Assembly (NCBI RefSeq): GCF_937958065.1
Contig: NZ_CALFXI010000027.1
Location: forward strand, 62,001 to 126,000
DNA length: 64,000 nucleotides
Source of the DNA: an uncultured Steroidobacter sp.
Lineage (GTDB): Bacteria > Pseudomonadota > Gammaproteobacteria > Steroidobacterales > Steroidobacteraceae
Reading direction: 5' to 3'
The position numbers and the translations under genes were made by a program. A model generated the notes under the pieces. That model was not told the DNA's origin, did not search any database, and worked only from the letters and a program-made list of their open reading frames with translations. Each line of letters begins with the position of its first letter. Position 1 is the stretch's first letter. This document shows, piece after piece, positions 1 through 9,263 of the stretch.

Positions 1-53
1 CATGCGGCTTCGTCGGAAGGGACGATTTCGAGGCTGATTTGCAGCGCGCGCCG

Positions 54-1031
54 TCAGCCGAGCGTCAGCGCCTGCAACCGCGGGAAAGCTTTGCAACCCA
101 TTGCGAAGTAGGTCACGTCACGCTCCGTGCCGATCGCGTGATAGCCCAGATGATCGGCGGCGGCGAGCGTCGAGGCACTGCCGGCGAACGGGTCATAGAC
201 GATGCCGATGCCGAGCGGCAATGCGGCGCGCACGATCTGACGCAGGAAACGTTGCGGTTTGAGTGAGGGATGAGGCGCGATCTCTCGTTCGACACCCCGC
301 GTCGGCGAACAAGCGATGACATCCTTGAATGGTTCCTCGCCCGAAATGCGCCGCAGCCCGCCCGTACCCCACCGGCGCAGATTGTCTGCGGCAGTGCCTT
401 GGAATGGCTTCCTGAACAAGCCCCAGGGCTCCCAGCACGAGCGAGCCATCATCGAGACATCGGGAAATTCTTTTTCAGCACCCTTCGGACGATCGCCGCC
501 GCGCAACGTTTGCACGAGACGAATGACTTCGCCGCGCTTCTCGAAGCCGGCGCGCTGGAATGCATGAAACGTCATCGTGGACAGCAAGGGGTTGGACGCG
601 AGGAACACGTGGCCACCCGGCACCAGCGCGCGGTTGAGCCCGTAGGCCAACGCACCGAAGAAGTTATAAAGAGCGCTCACTTCGTCCTGCGACAGGACGG
701 TAAAGCGCGGCAGCGGGCTGCGCTTGGCGCCATCGAAGGAAGGAGGAATGCGCCACACGCCGCCGCGACCGGCTCGCAGCTTGCGATGATTCTTCTCTTC
801 GAACTCGACCATGCCGTAAGGCGGATCGGTGACGACGGCGTGGATGGAATTCTCGGGCAGCTCGGCGAGCCATTGAATGGCATCTCCCAACACCCCGGTC
901 GCGCGCTCGGAGAGGTGCTCGCGGCGCTGCTCGCCATGCTCTCGCACCCGGTGCCAGAGCTCCGTTTGACGATCGACCAGCGCGGCACGCCAGGACTTCG
1001 TACGGGTGGCGCCGGAGACGATTGTTTTCAT
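54..1031 (-). CDS. Orphan DNA methyltransferase, beta-class N6-adenine/N4-cytosine type
   Basis: Probable SAM-dependent DNA base methyltransferase of about 325 residues. Catalytic motif IV reads TDPPYG near residue 70 and the SAM-binding motif I reads DPFAGSAS near the C terminus. The order IV then I, with a long target-recognition stretch between them, is that of beta-class enzymes; the DPPY form favours N6-adenine over N4-cytosine. The frame is open upstream to 1151, but that extension is arginine- and serine-rich without conserved character and overlaps the divergent cyclase gene, so I start at the ATG at 1031 (MKTIVSG). No endonuclease or specificity subunit is next to it, so it looks like a solitary methylase, possibly phage-derived or epigenetic. 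Target sequence cannot be read from the gene. Confidence 0.82.
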   Translation of the reverse strand: MKTIVSGATRTKSWRAALVDRQTELWHRVREHGEQRREHLSERATGVLGDAIQWLAELPENSIHAVVTDPPYGMVEFEEKNHRKLRAGRGGVWRIPPSFDGAKRSPLPRFTVLSQDEVSALYNFFGALAYGLNRALVPGGHVFLASNPLLSTMTFHAFQRAGFEKRGEVIRLVQTLRGGDRPKGAEKEFPDVSMMARSCWEPWGLFRKPFQGTAADNLRRWGTGGLRRISGEEPFKDVIACSPTRGVEREIAPHPSLKPQRFLRQIVRAALPLGIGIVYDPFAGSASTLAAADHLGYHAIGTERDVTYFAMGCKAFPRLQALTLG

Positions 1032-1239
1032 GAGCTGCGATTCTGATTCAATCGGCATGGCAAGCCAAGACACCCGAACTCCGTTCAGGCAATCCCTGAA
1101 CCCCGGCACAGACGGCGACTCAATGTGCGTTTTGCGAGCCACTTCACTCAAGAACTGGCCCTCCCGACTCGATGACTACATATCCGCCCTGCCGCCGGAG
1201 CGGCGGCCATTCAGGGCGATTCGAAGTTCGAGATGTGTT

Positions 1240-2604
1240 GTGACGACTGGCATCGACACTGACCCTTGGCGCACCAAGTACTACGACAGCCTGGGCCGGC
1301 TGGAAGAGCGGCAATTGCAGTTTCAGGCCATGGAAGCGGCGCTCAAGCGGCTGGTGGGCCGCCTGTGTACGGCTGCGCTCGGCCTGGCGCCGCCACTGGA
1401 TGAGCAGCTCAGAAAACTGCAGTCCGTCATCCGTCGCGAAACCACGGCAGCAGAGCTCGAGCAGCTCACCCCAGCGCTGACCGAGGCGATCGGAGCACTC
1501 GATCACCCGTTGCCGCCGCCGGTAACGGCCGCACCCGAGTCGTCGCGGGCAGCGATCGTGAGCGATCAGCGACTGCGGTCCATTCTCGCCGCCCTGCTGG
1601 TCGAGCTACGTCGCGACACCGAGCTGGTCGAGCAGGCAGATGCGCTGGATGCGCGCCTGTCCTCGGCGCTCACCGACCAGCAGCTGCCCGAAGTGCTCGG
1701 CGCCTTGGCCGATCTGGTCGGCAAGCGCATTCAGCACATCGAGCGCGCCAGGAACGAAATCGAAAGCCTGCTCGGCCACATGATGGGCAAGCTGGACGAG
1801 ATCGGCCAGTTCGTCGCCGAGCAGCACCGCAACCAGGCGCAGTCGCAGGCCAGCAGCGATACCTTGAATACGCAGCTGGTCGGCGAGATCAAGGCGATGG
1901 GCGAGAACGTCGAGAGCGCGCGGGACCTGCAGCAGATCCGTCATCAGGTGCGCAGCCGCATCGATGCGATCGACAAGTATCTGCAGGAATTCCGGCAGCG
2001 CGAAACCACCTTCGCCGCGGCCGTTCGAGCTCGCAACGAGCAGATGCGCTCGCGCATCGTCGAGCTGGAGGCCGAAGCCAAACGCTTGCAAAGCCAGTTA
2101 CAGGACGAGCAGCGCGCCTCGACCCTGGACATGCTCACCGGCATTCCCAATCGTCAGGCGTACGAAAGGCGCATCGAGGAGGAGCTGCAGCGGCTGCGCC
2201 GTTTCAAACAAGCGACCTGCCTGGCCGTGTGGGACGTGGATCATTTCAAGCGCATCAACGACACCTACGGACATCGCGCCGGCGATCGCGTGCTGCGCGT
2301 AGTCGCGGACTGTTTTGCGAGCAGGATCCGTTCGACCGACTTCATCGCTCGCTACGGCGGCGAGGAGTTCGTGATGCTCCTGCCCGCCACGCATCTGGAA
2401 GATGCCGCCCGCTTCAGCGAGCGCATCCGCACAGCCATCGCCGAGATCGGCTTTCATTTCCGAGGCTCGCCGGTCTCCATCACTGCTTCGAGCGGCGTGA
2501 CCGCACTGTCGCCCGACGACACCCCGGGCACCGCCTTCGATCGCGCCGACAAGGCGTTGTATCGAGCCAAGCAAGGCGGTCGCAATCGCTGCGTCACCGG
2601 ATGA
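1240..2604 (+). CDS. GGDEF-family diguanylate cyclase with N-terminal coiled coil
   Basis: Makes cyclic di-GMP from two GTP. The C-terminal catalytic domain carries the active-site signature RYGGEEF near residue 370, preceded by the product-inhibition RxxD site (RSTD, five residues before GGEEF). The N-terminal 280 residues are helical and rich in Glu, Gln and Arg with heptad-like spacing (about 130-290), a dimerising signal-input coiled coil without transmembrane segments, so the protein should be cytosolic. The start is uncertain: the frame is open from 1006, but recognisable family-like sequence begins at TDPWRTKYYDSL, so I chose the GTG at 1240; ATG 1123 is the alternative and would overlap the methyltransferase upstream region. 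The signal sensed is unknown. No EAL domain is present. Confidence 0.85.
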   Translation: MTTGIDTDPWRTKYYDSLGRLEERQLQFQAMEAALKRLVGRLCTAALGLAPPLDEQLRKLQSVIRRETTAAELEQLTPALTEAIGALDHPLPPPVTAAPESSRAAIVSDQRLRSILAALLVELRRDTELVEQADALDARLSSALTDQQLPEVLGALADLVGKRIQHIERARNEIESLLGHMMGKLDEIGQFVAEQHRNQAQSQASSDTLNTQLVGEIKAMGENVESARDLQQIRHQVRSRIDAIDKYLQEFRQRETTFAAAVRARNEQMRSRIVELEAEAKRLQSQLQDEQRASTLDMLTGIPNRQAYERRIEEELQRLRRFKQATCLAVWDVDHFKRINDTYGHRAGDRVLRVVADCFASRIRSTDFIARYGGEEFVMLLPATHLEDAARFSERIRTAIAEIGFHFRGSPVSITASSGVTALSPDDTPGTAFDRADKALYRAKQGGRNRCVTG

Positions 2605-2670
2605 GCACGGACCCGACTTCATAGCGCCTGGCGCAATCGCCACTCGCGCTGGCCGGTGTAGAATGCCGGC

Positions 2671-3138
2671 ATGAACACCACGTCCGAAATCTTCCAGTTC
2701 GAAAAGGATTTCGCCGGCGCGTTGTACTGCATTCCCATGGCCGTGCGACGCAAGCTCGATCTGTGCGGCGTCAAGGTGTCATTGAAACAATGGAATCGTT
2801 TCGCGCTCGAGGAGCGCGAGCAGATGGTCGCGCAGAGCTGCGAAACGCCGGGCGAGATCGACGAATACGGCCGTTACGTCGTCGCCGTGATCGAAAGGCG
2901 GACCGGCGGGCCGGCCCAACTGCTGGACAGAGATGACGGCGCGGAATGGAACGAGACGCAGAGCGTGCCTCAGCGCGTCGTGGATTATTCGATCGAGCGC
3001 GATGTTTCACCGCCGACCGCGGCCCAGTGGGCCAGGCTCACTCCGTTACAGCGCTTCGCGATTTTCAAACTCACCCGGCCCGGCCACAGCAACGAGAACT
3101 TCCTGCCGGCAATGCGCGAGTTCGGGCTGATTCAGTAA
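2671..3138 (+). CDS. Nitrate reductase-associated protein (Nitr_red_assoc family)
   Basis: A 155-residue soluble protein with the sequence character of the family named for its location beside assimilatory nitrate reductase genes in cyanobacteria; the N-terminal FQFEKDFAG and CIPMAVRRKLDLCG blocks are typical. Biochemical role unknown. Here the neighbour is not nitrate reductase but the formate dehydrogenase operon, facing it with a single base between the two stop codons (3138 and 3140). That makes a link to molybdenum enzymes generally, rather than to nitrate, an attractive inference. No signal peptide or metal-binding cluster is visible. The ATG at 2671 follows a 66-bp gap after the cyclase gene. 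Confidence 0.72.
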   Translation: MNTTSEIFQFEKDFAGALYCIPMAVRRKLDLCGVKVSLKQWNRFALEEREQMVAQSCETPGEIDEYGRYVVAVIERRTGGPAQLLDRDDGAEWNETQSVPQRVVDYSIERDVSPPTAAQWARLTPLQRFAIFKLTRPGHSNENFLPAMREFGLIQ

Positions 3139-3139
3139 C

Positions 3140-3373
3140 TCAAGCCTTGGCCGACGCTTCCCCGGCGAGCCGCTGAACCGCGATTCGCACCGGCCCTTCG
3201 AGCTCGTTGCCACCGGACTCGTTGTAATACTCGACGATCCGGGAGCGCATGCGGGGATCCCAGTAGCGGTGGATGTGCAGCCGGATGCTTTCAGCCGCCA
3301 CGGTCGGGTCCTTCTCGCTGGCGAAGAAGGCGCCGATGTCGTTGGCCATGCGAACTAGGTAGTCGATGTGCAT
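3140..3373 (-). CDS. fdsD: Formate dehydrogenase delta subunit
   Basis: A 77-residue protein matching the small FdsD subunit of NAD-dependent molybdenum formate dehydrogenases: opening MHIDYLVRMANDIGAFF, then a conserved HIHRYWDPRMR block. FdsD is non-catalytic and supports assembly or stability of the FdsABG complex. It is the last gene of the operon and its start overlaps the end of fdhD by 19 bp, so the two are probably translationally coupled. The order fdsG-fdsB-fdsA-fdhD-fdsD is the order known for the Cupriavidus-type fds operon. Confidence 0.88.
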   Translation of the reverse strand: MHIDYLVRMANDIGAFFASEKDPTVAAESIRLHIHRYWDPRMRSRIVEYYNESGGNELEGPVRIAVQRLAGEASAKA

Positions 3374-4197
3374 ATGAGTCGCGAAGGATGCGCGTAAATC
3401 ACGTGTTGATGCTCGCGCGCGAAACCGATCAACGTCAGGCCGGCCGTTTCCGCCATTCGAATGGCGAACGCAGTCGGCGCCGAAACAGCCGCGAGCAACG
3501 TGCCACCGACCGTCACGGCCTTTTGCACCATTTCATAACTGGCCCGGCTGGTGACCACGAAGTACCCATACTTGAAGTCACCGCCCGCACGGACCACCGC
3601 GCCGATGACTTTGTCCAGCGCATTGTGGCGGCCGACATCTTCGCGTACCAGCCGGATACCCGAATCCGGCATCACCCACGCAGCCGCGTGAACGCTGCCG
3701 GTGCGCGAATTGATCTCCTGATGGTCGCGCAACTCGAGCAGCGCTCGATGTAACGACTTCACGTCGACGTGCACTCCGCCCTGCACCGGCGCCGGCTGAC
3801 GAATCGCATCTTCGACGGTTTGCGCACCACAAAGTCCGCAGCCGGTGCGGCCGGTCAAATTCCTCTGACGCCGCAGCAGCTCGGACAGTTTCGACGCGGT
3901 GATGCCGATGCGCACCTCGAGCGTCCCGTCTTCACGGGGCGCCGCCTCGACCGAGACTATTTCCTTGGGCGAGTCGACGATGCTCTCGCTCAAAGTGAAC
4001 CCGACCGCGAGATCTTCCAGATTCGCCGGCGTCGCAAGCATCACCACATGCGGCACACCGTTGAACACCAGTGCGACGGGCAGTTCCTCGGCGACCTGGT
4101 CGACGACGCGCTCGACATCGCCATCACGCCAGCGATGGACCGTGACTGCACAGCTGGTCGCTGGCGTGTGGGCGAGGGTGGGGCTGGCGTCAAGCAT
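3355..4197 (-). CDS. fdhD: Formate dehydrogenase accessory sulfurtransferase FdhD (FdsC position)
   Basis: Sulfur carrier that transfers sulfur from a cysteine desulfurase to the molybdenum cofactor before insertion into formate dehydrogenase. The diagnostic CGLCG motif with the active cysteine pair is near residue 120, in the context TGRTGCGLCGAQT. Length (280 residues) is normal. It sits between the catalytic subunit and the delta subunit: the start overlaps the end of fdsA by 8 bp, and the end overlaps fdsD by 19 bp. Only some FdhD-family proteins are the dedicated FdsC chaperone; position argues for FdsC function here, which is inference from synteny. Confidence 0.92.
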   Translation of the reverse strand: MLDASPTLAHTPATSCAVTVHRWRDGDVERVVDQVAEELPVALVFNGVPHVVMLATPANLEDLAVGFTLSESIVDSPKEIVSVEAAPREDGTLEVRIGITASKLSELLRRQRNLTGRTGCGLCGAQTVEDAIRQPAPVQGGVHVDVKSLHRALLELRDHQEINSRTGSVHAAAWVMPDSGIRLVREDVGRHNALDKVIGAVVRAGGDFKYGYFVVTSRASYEMVQKAVTVGGTLLAAVSAPTAFAIRMAETAGLTLIGFAREHQHVIYAHPSRLICTSTT

Positions 4198-7072
4198 GCA
4201 CGCCAGTATCCCGGCGAATGCGCGTGTTGCGCTCGGTCAGCTCGCGATAGCGCTTCTGCCATTCCGACGGTTGATTGACCTTCACGACCTGCACCGCCGT
4301 CACCTTGTACTCGGGGCAGTTCGTCGCCCAATCGGAGTTGTCGGTGGTCACGACGTTCGCGCCCGACTCCGGGAAATGGAACGTCGTGTAGACGACGCCC
4401 GGCTGCACTCGATCCGTCACCTCCGCTCGCAGCACCGTCTCGCCGGCGCGGCTGGCAATGCCAACCCAATCGCCATCGAGAATGCCGCGCACATCGGCGT
4501 CGTGCGGATGGATCTCCAGCCGATCCTCGGCGTGCCACACCACGTTGTGAGTACGACGGGTCTGCGCACCCACGTTGTACTGGGTGAGAATACGCCCGGT
4601 CGTCAGCAACAGCGGGAAGCGACTCGTCGTCTTCTCACGCGTCGGCACGTAATCGGTCACGAAGAACTTGCCCTTGCCGCGCACGAACTGACCGATATGC
4701 ATCGTCGGCGTGCCCGCGGGCGCCGCGTCATTGCAAGGCCACTGGATGCTGCCGAGCTCATCGAGTTTCTCGTAAGTCACGCCCCTGAACGTCGGTGTCA
4801 GCGCGGCGATCTCATCCATGATCTGCGACGGATGCGTGTAGTTCATGGGATAACCGAGCGCATTCGAGAAGCGCACCGTGACTTCCCAGTCCTCGTAGCC
4901 GCCGAGCGGCTCCATGACCTTGCGCACGCGGCCGATACGCCGCTCCGCATTCGTGAACGTGCCGTTCTTCTCCAGGAACGACGAGCCCGGGAAGAACACA
5001 TGCGCGAACTTCGCCGTCTCGTTCAGGAACAGGTCCTGCACGACGACGCATTCCATCGCACTCAAGGCCGCGGTCACGTGAGTCGTGTTCGGATCGGACT
5101 GGGCGATGTCTTCGCCCTGGACATACACAGCACGGAAGCTGCCATCGAGCGCCGCCTCGAACATGTTGGGAATTCGCAGGCCCGGCTCGGATTGCAGCGG
5201 CACGCCCCACTCCACCTCGAAGCTCGCGCGGACCGCATCGTCGGACACGTGCCGATAGCCGCTGAACTCGTGCGGGAAGGAGCCCATGTCACACGAGCCT
5301 TGCACGTTGTTCTGGCCACGCAGCGGATTCACGCCCACGCCGACGCGACCGAGGTTGCCCGTCGCCATCGCGAGATTCGCGATCGCCATGACCATCGTCG
5401 TTCCCTGACTGTGCTCCGTGACACCCAGGCCGTAGTAGATCGCGCCGTTCCGCGCAGTCCCATACAACCGGGCCGCACTGCGCACCGCCATTGCCGGCAC
5501 GCCAGTGACCTCTTCCATCGCCTCGGGCGAATTCTTCGGATCGCTGACGAACGCCTTCCACTTCTCCCAGGAGTCCGGCTCGCAGCGCTCGCTGACGTAC
5601 TGATCGTGCGCCAGCCCCTCGGTCACGATCACATGCGCGATCGAGTTCATGAGCGCGACGTTGGTGCCCGGCTTCAACTGCAGGTGATAGTCCGCTTCGA
5701 TGTGCGGCGTGCGCACCAGCTTGATCTGGCGCGGATCGACGACGATCAGCTTCGCGCCCTGACGCAGGCGACGCTTCATCTGCGACGCGAACACCGGATG
5801 ACCTTCGGTGGGGTTGGCGCCGATCAGCATGATCACGTCGGCCTGCATCACCGAGTCGAATTCCTGGGTGCCGGCCGATTCGCCGATCGTGTTCTTCAGA
5901 CCGTAACCGGTCGGCGAATGGCACACGCGCGCGCAGGTGTCGACGTTGTTGTTGCCGAACGCCGCACGCACCAGTTTCTGCACCAGGAATGTTTCCTCGT
6001 TGGTGCAGCGGGACGAGGTGATGCCGCCTACCGCATCCCTGCCGTACTTCGCCTGGATGCGCTTGAACTCGGAAGCCGCGTAGTTGATGGCCTCGTCCCA
6101 GCTCACTTCACGCCACGGATCGGTGATCTTGCTGCGGATCATCGGCTTGGTGATGCGGTCCGCGTGCGTGGCATAGCCGTAAGCGAAGCGGCCCTTCACG
6201 CAGGCGTGGCCGTGATTCGCATGACCGTCGCGAGACGGCACCATGCGGATGACCTGCTCGCCCTTCAGCTCGGCCTTGAACGTACAACCGACGCCACAGT
6301 AGGCACACGTCGTCGCGACCGCGCGGTCCGCTCGACCGAGGGAGATGACGGACTTCTCGGTGAGTGCCGTCGTCGGGCACGCCTCGACACAAGCTCCGCA
6401 CGACACGCATTCCGAGTCGAGGAACGACTCGGCCTGGCTCGCCGACACCTTGGAATCGAACCCGCGGCCCTGGATGGTCAGTGCGAAGGTGCCTTGAACC
6501 TCGTCGCAGGCACGCACGCAGCGTGAGCACACGATGCACGCATCCTGATTGAAGACGAAGTAAGGATTGCTGTCGTCCTGCAACGAGCCCTGATGATTGC
6601 GACCGGCGGCGACACCATCGACCGCGGGCAACGAGTAGCGCGACTCCGAAACCTTCGCCGCCGCCGCCATTTCATGCAGCTCGCAGCGGTTGTTGCTGGA
6701 ACAGCACTCCGACTCCGAGGGATGATCCGATAGATACAGTTCGAGCACGTTGTTGCGCAGCTGGCCGAGCTTCTCGCTCTGGGTGCGAATCTTCATGCCC
6801 TCGGCGACGGTGGTCGTGCACGACGCCGGATAGCCTTTGCGACCTTCGATTTCCACCAGGCACAGGCGGCACGAGCCGAACGCTTTGAGCGAGCTCGTCG
6901 CGCACAGTTTGGGAATTTGATTTCCGAGCAGCGACGCCGCACGCATGATGGAGGTGCCCTCGGGCACCGTCACGGTAAACCCGTCGATCTCGACGGTGAC
7001 TTGCTGGGGCGCCCCTTCTGAGGGCGTCGGCACGGCCGGTGTGCCTGGATCGATGAAATCGAGTGCGTGCAT
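4190..7072 (-). CDS. fdsA: NAD-dependent formate dehydrogenase alpha subunit (Mo-bisMGD)
   Basis: Catalytic subunit oxidising formate to CO2 and passing electrons through a chain of iron-sulfur clusters to FdsB. The first 240 residues carry a [2Fe-2S] ferredoxin domain (CATSS, CRLC, then C at about 81), a His-Cys region and two [4Fe-4S] motifs (CIVCSRCVRAC; CVSCGACVEAC). The molybdopterin domain opens with another cluster (TCAYCGVGC). The molybdenum ligand is cysteine, not selenocysteine, in DTCARVCHSPTG. At 960 residues it is full length for the soluble FdsA class. It lies 12 bp downstream of fdsB; the ATG at 7072 has a GGAG seven bases upstream. The protein should be cytosolic, as no Tat signal is visible. 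Confidence 0.95.
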   Translation of the reverse strand: MHALDFIDPGTPAVPTPSEGAPQQVTVEIDGFTVTVPEGTSIMRAASLLGNQIPKLCATSSLKAFGSCRLCLVEIEGRKGYPASCTTTVAEGMKIRTQSEKLGQLRNNVLELYLSDHPSESECCSSNNRCELHEMAAAAKVSESRYSLPAVDGVAAGRNHQGSLQDDSNPYFVFNQDACIVCSRCVRACDEVQGTFALTIQGRGFDSKVSASQAESFLDSECVSCGACVEACPTTALTEKSVISLGRADRAVATTCAYCGVGCTFKAELKGEQVIRMVPSRDGHANHGHACVKGRFAYGYATHADRITKPMIRSKITDPWREVSWDEAINYAASEFKRIQAKYGRDAVGGITSSRCTNEETFLVQKLVRAAFGNNNVDTCARVCHSPTGYGLKNTIGESAGTQEFDSVMQADVIMLIGANPTEGHPVFASQMKRRLRQGAKLIVVDPRQIKLVRTPHIEADYHLQLKPGTNVALMNSIAHVIVTEGLAHDQYVSERCEPDSWEKWKAFVSDPKNSPEAMEEVTGVPAMAVRSAARLYGTARNGAIYYGLGVTEHSQGTTMVMAIANLAMATGNLGRVGVGVNPLRGQNNVQGSCDMGSFPHEFSGYRHVSDDAVRASFEVEWGVPLQSEPGLRIPNMFEAALDGSFRAVYVQGEDIAQSDPNTTHVTAALSAMECVVVQDLFLNETAKFAHVFFPGSSFLEKNGTFTNAERRIGRVRKVMEPLGGYEDWEVTVRFSNALGYPMNYTHPSQIMDEIAALTPTFRGVTYEKLDELGSIQWPCNDAAPAGTPTMHIGQFVRGKGKFFVTDYVPTREKTTSRFPLLLTTGRILTQYNVGAQTRRTHNVVWHAEDRLEIHPHDADVRGILDGDWVGIASRAGETVLRAEVTDRVQPGVVYTTFHFPESGANVVTTDNSDWATNCPEYKVTAVQVVKVNQPSEWQKRYRELTERNTRIRRDTGVHA

Positions 7073-7084
7073 GGCTTACTCCGG

Positions 7085-8626
7085 CTACTGCACAGTCTTG
7101 CGAAAATCTTCGGGAAAATGCTTCAGCGCGCTCTGCACCGGGAACGGCGTCATGCCGCCGAGGCCGCATAGCGAGCCATGTAACATGGTGTCGCACAGCT
7201 CTTCCACAAGCTGCAGGTTGCGCTCGCGATCGATGTTGGCGAGCACGCGATCCATCAATTCCACGCCACGAGTCGAGCCGATACGGCACGGAGTGCACTT
7301 GCCACACGATTCGATCGCGCAGAACTCCATCGCATAGCGGGCCATTCCGGCCATATCGACGGTGTCATCGAACACCACGACACCGCCGTGACCCAATAAC
7401 GCGCCGATGGCACTCAATGCTTCGTAATCGATCGGGGTATCGAACTGCGACTCTGGAATGTAGGCGCCCAACGGGCCGCCCACTTGCACGGCCCGGATCG
7501 GCCGGCCGGAGGCCGAGCCGACTCCGTAGTCATAAATCAGCTCACGCAGCGTGAGGCCGAACGCGCGCTCGATCAGGCCACCGTGCTTGATGTTGCCCGC
7601 AAGCTGCAGGGGAATCGTGCCGCGCGATTTACCGGTGCCGAAATCCCGGTAGAACTCGGCGCCTTTCGCGAGGATCACCGGCACCGATGCCAGCGAGATG
7701 ACGTTGTTCACGATGGTCGGCCGGCCGAACAATCCCTTGATCGCCGGCAACGGCGGGCGCACGCGCACTTCGCCCCGCTTGCCCTCCAGGCTTTCGAGCA
7801 TGGAGGTCTCCTCGCCGCAGATGTAAGCGCCAGCGCCCAATCGCACTTCCAACTCGAACTGCTTGCCACTGCCGAGGATGTTGCTGCCCAGATACCCGCT
7901 GGCGCGAGCGGCGGCAATCGCTTCGTTCAACGCGCGCTGCGCGTGCGGATATTCGGCCCGCAGATATATGTAGCCCTGCGTGGCTCCGACCGCGATGCCC
8001 GCGATCGTCATGCCCTCGATGAGCATGAGCGGATCGCCTTCCATCAGCATGCGATCCGCGAAGGTGCCCGAATCGCCTTCGTCGGCGTTACAGGTCACAT
8101 ACTTCTGCTGGGGCGGCTGATCGAGCACCGTCTTCCACTTGATCCCGGTCGGAAACGCTGCGCCGCCGCGACCGCGCAGTCCCGACTGTGTGACGGCATC
8201 GACGATTTCTCCTGGCGACATGGCGAGTGCACGCTTCAATCCGACATATCCGCCGTGGGCAATGTAGTCGTCGACCGAAACTGGATCGATGACGCCGACC
8301 CGCGCGAATGTCAGACGCTGCTGACTCTTCAGCTCCTCGATCTCTTCGGTGAGTCCGAGATGCAGCGGATGCGCCTTGCCTTCCAGAAAGCCTGCATCGA
8401 ACAAGCCCGGGACGTCTTGAACAGTGACGGGCCCGTAGGCGTGCCGGCCCTCAGGCGTCGCGACTTCCACCAGCGGTTCGAGCCAGAACAGCCCGCGCGA
8501 GCCATTGCGAATCAATTGGACCTGCAGCCCGCGACGCTGGGCCTCGCGATCGATCGCGTCGGCAACCCGGCCCGCGCCGAGCGAGAGCGCGGCCGCATCC
8601 CGAGGTACATAGACTTTGATATTCAT
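7085..8626 (-). CDS. fdsB: NAD-dependent formate dehydrogenase beta subunit (NuoF-like, FMN/NAD-binding)
   Basis: Flavoprotein subunit delivering formate electrons to NAD+. It is a fusion typical of FdsB: an N-terminal thioredoxin-like [2Fe-2S]-type domain (about residues 1-110) followed by a complex-I NuoF module. The FMN/NAD-binding region includes GLRGRGGAAFPTG and the glycine-rich GAGAYICGEETS; the C terminus carries the [4Fe-4S] cysteines in ESCGKCTPCR and a later Cys in GSLCGLGG. I use ATG 8626 (MNIKVYVPRD) rather than the open frame up to 8650, because it leaves 7 bp after fdsG and begins at the conserved sequence. Length 513 residues. Confidence 0.94.
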   Translation of the reverse strand: MNIKVYVPRDAAALSLGAGRVADAIDREAQRRGLQVQLIRNGSRGLFWLEPLVEVATPEGRHAYGPVTVQDVPGLFDAGFLEGKAHPLHLGLTEEIEELKSQQRLTFARVGVIDPVSVDDYIAHGGYVGLKRALAMSPGEIVDAVTQSGLRGRGGAAFPTGIKWKTVLDQPPQQKYVTCNADEGDSGTFADRMLMEGDPLMLIEGMTIAGIAVGATQGYIYLRAEYPHAQRALNEAIAAARASGYLGSNILGSGKQFELEVRLGAGAYICGEETSMLESLEGKRGEVRVRPPLPAIKGLFGRPTIVNNVISLASVPVILAKGAEFYRDFGTGKSRGTIPLQLAGNIKHGGLIERAFGLTLRELIYDYGVGSASGRPIRAVQVGGPLGAYIPESQFDTPIDYEALSAIGALLGHGGVVVFDDTVDMAGMARYAMEFCAIESCGKCTPCRIGSTRGVELMDRVLANIDRERNLQLVEELCDTMLHGSLCGLGGMTPFPVQSALKHFPEDFRKTVQ

Positions 8627-8633
8627 GTGATAT

Positions 8634-9125
8634 TCACGACAGGGGCGCAATCAAGGCATCGAATGCATCCGGTGTGACACGACCGTGCAGCTCGCCATCG
8701 ATCATCACGGCCGGACTGCAGGCGCAGTTGCCCAGGCAATACACTGGTTCGAGCGTGTAGCGACCGTCCGCCGTGGTGCCATGCAGCTGAACGCCGAGCT
8801 TGCGCTGCGCATGTTCGGTCAACTTGTCACAATGCATGGCGCGGCAGGATTCCGCCTGACACACCTGGATGACGTGGCGGCCGCCCGGCGCCTGCCGGAA
8901 GTGATGATAAAAAGTGACGACGCCGTGCACGTCGGCGCGCGACAGATTCAACGCCTCGGCGATGATGGGGATCGCCGCCGGAGGCACATAGCCCAGACGA
9001 TTCTGAACCTCGTGCAACACCTGCAGCAGCGGCCCGGGCCGCCCCTGATGGGCCGCCAGTGCGGCTTCCACCTGGTCGCGCACCGAGTCGTCGAGCGGAT
9101 CGCGGAGCGCCCGATCTGCACTCAT
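8634..9125 (-). CDS. fdsG: NAD-dependent formate dehydrogenase gamma subunit (NuoE-like)
   Basis: A 163-residue [2Fe-2S] protein of the NuoE/24-kDa family that joins FdsB to make the NADH-side electron module. The four cluster cysteines are visible as CQAESC in the middle and CLGNCAC toward the C terminus. First gene of the fdsGBA-fdhD-fdsD operon. The frame is open upstream to a GTG at 9134, but ATG 9125 is preceded by GGAGG nine bases away, so I choose it. The 138 bp upstream (9126-9263) should hold the operon promoter; I see no clear -35/-10 pair. Confidence 0.93.
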   Translation of the reverse strand: MSADRALRDPLDDSVRDQVEAALAAHQGRPGPLLQVLHEVQNRLGYVPPAAIPIIAEALNLSRADVHGVVTFYHHFRQAPGGRHVIQVCQAESCRAMHCDKLTEHAQRKLGVQLHGTTADGRYTLEPVYCLGNCACSPAVMIDGELHGRVTPDAFDALIAPLS

Positions 9126-9263
9126 ATCTATCACCCTCCACCAGCTTTCGTAGAGTGTGACACCGTCATGCAGAATCGACCACCGCGACGGCGCAATTCA
9201 ACCGTGCGGTCTGGCTGAAATCGTGGGGATGGCCCGGTTTCTATCGCTGCCGGGCCAACCTTC

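Noticed and set aside
54..2604. Possible restriction-modification or defence island around the DNA methyltransferase
   Set aside because: No endonuclease, specificity subunit, helicase or other defence gene is next to it; the neighbour is a diguanylate cyclase.
3899..6526. Very long open frame antisense to fdsA (about 875 codons)
   Set aside because: Arg/His/Ala-rich and without any motif; it mirrors the codon bias of the true fdsA gene on the other strand.
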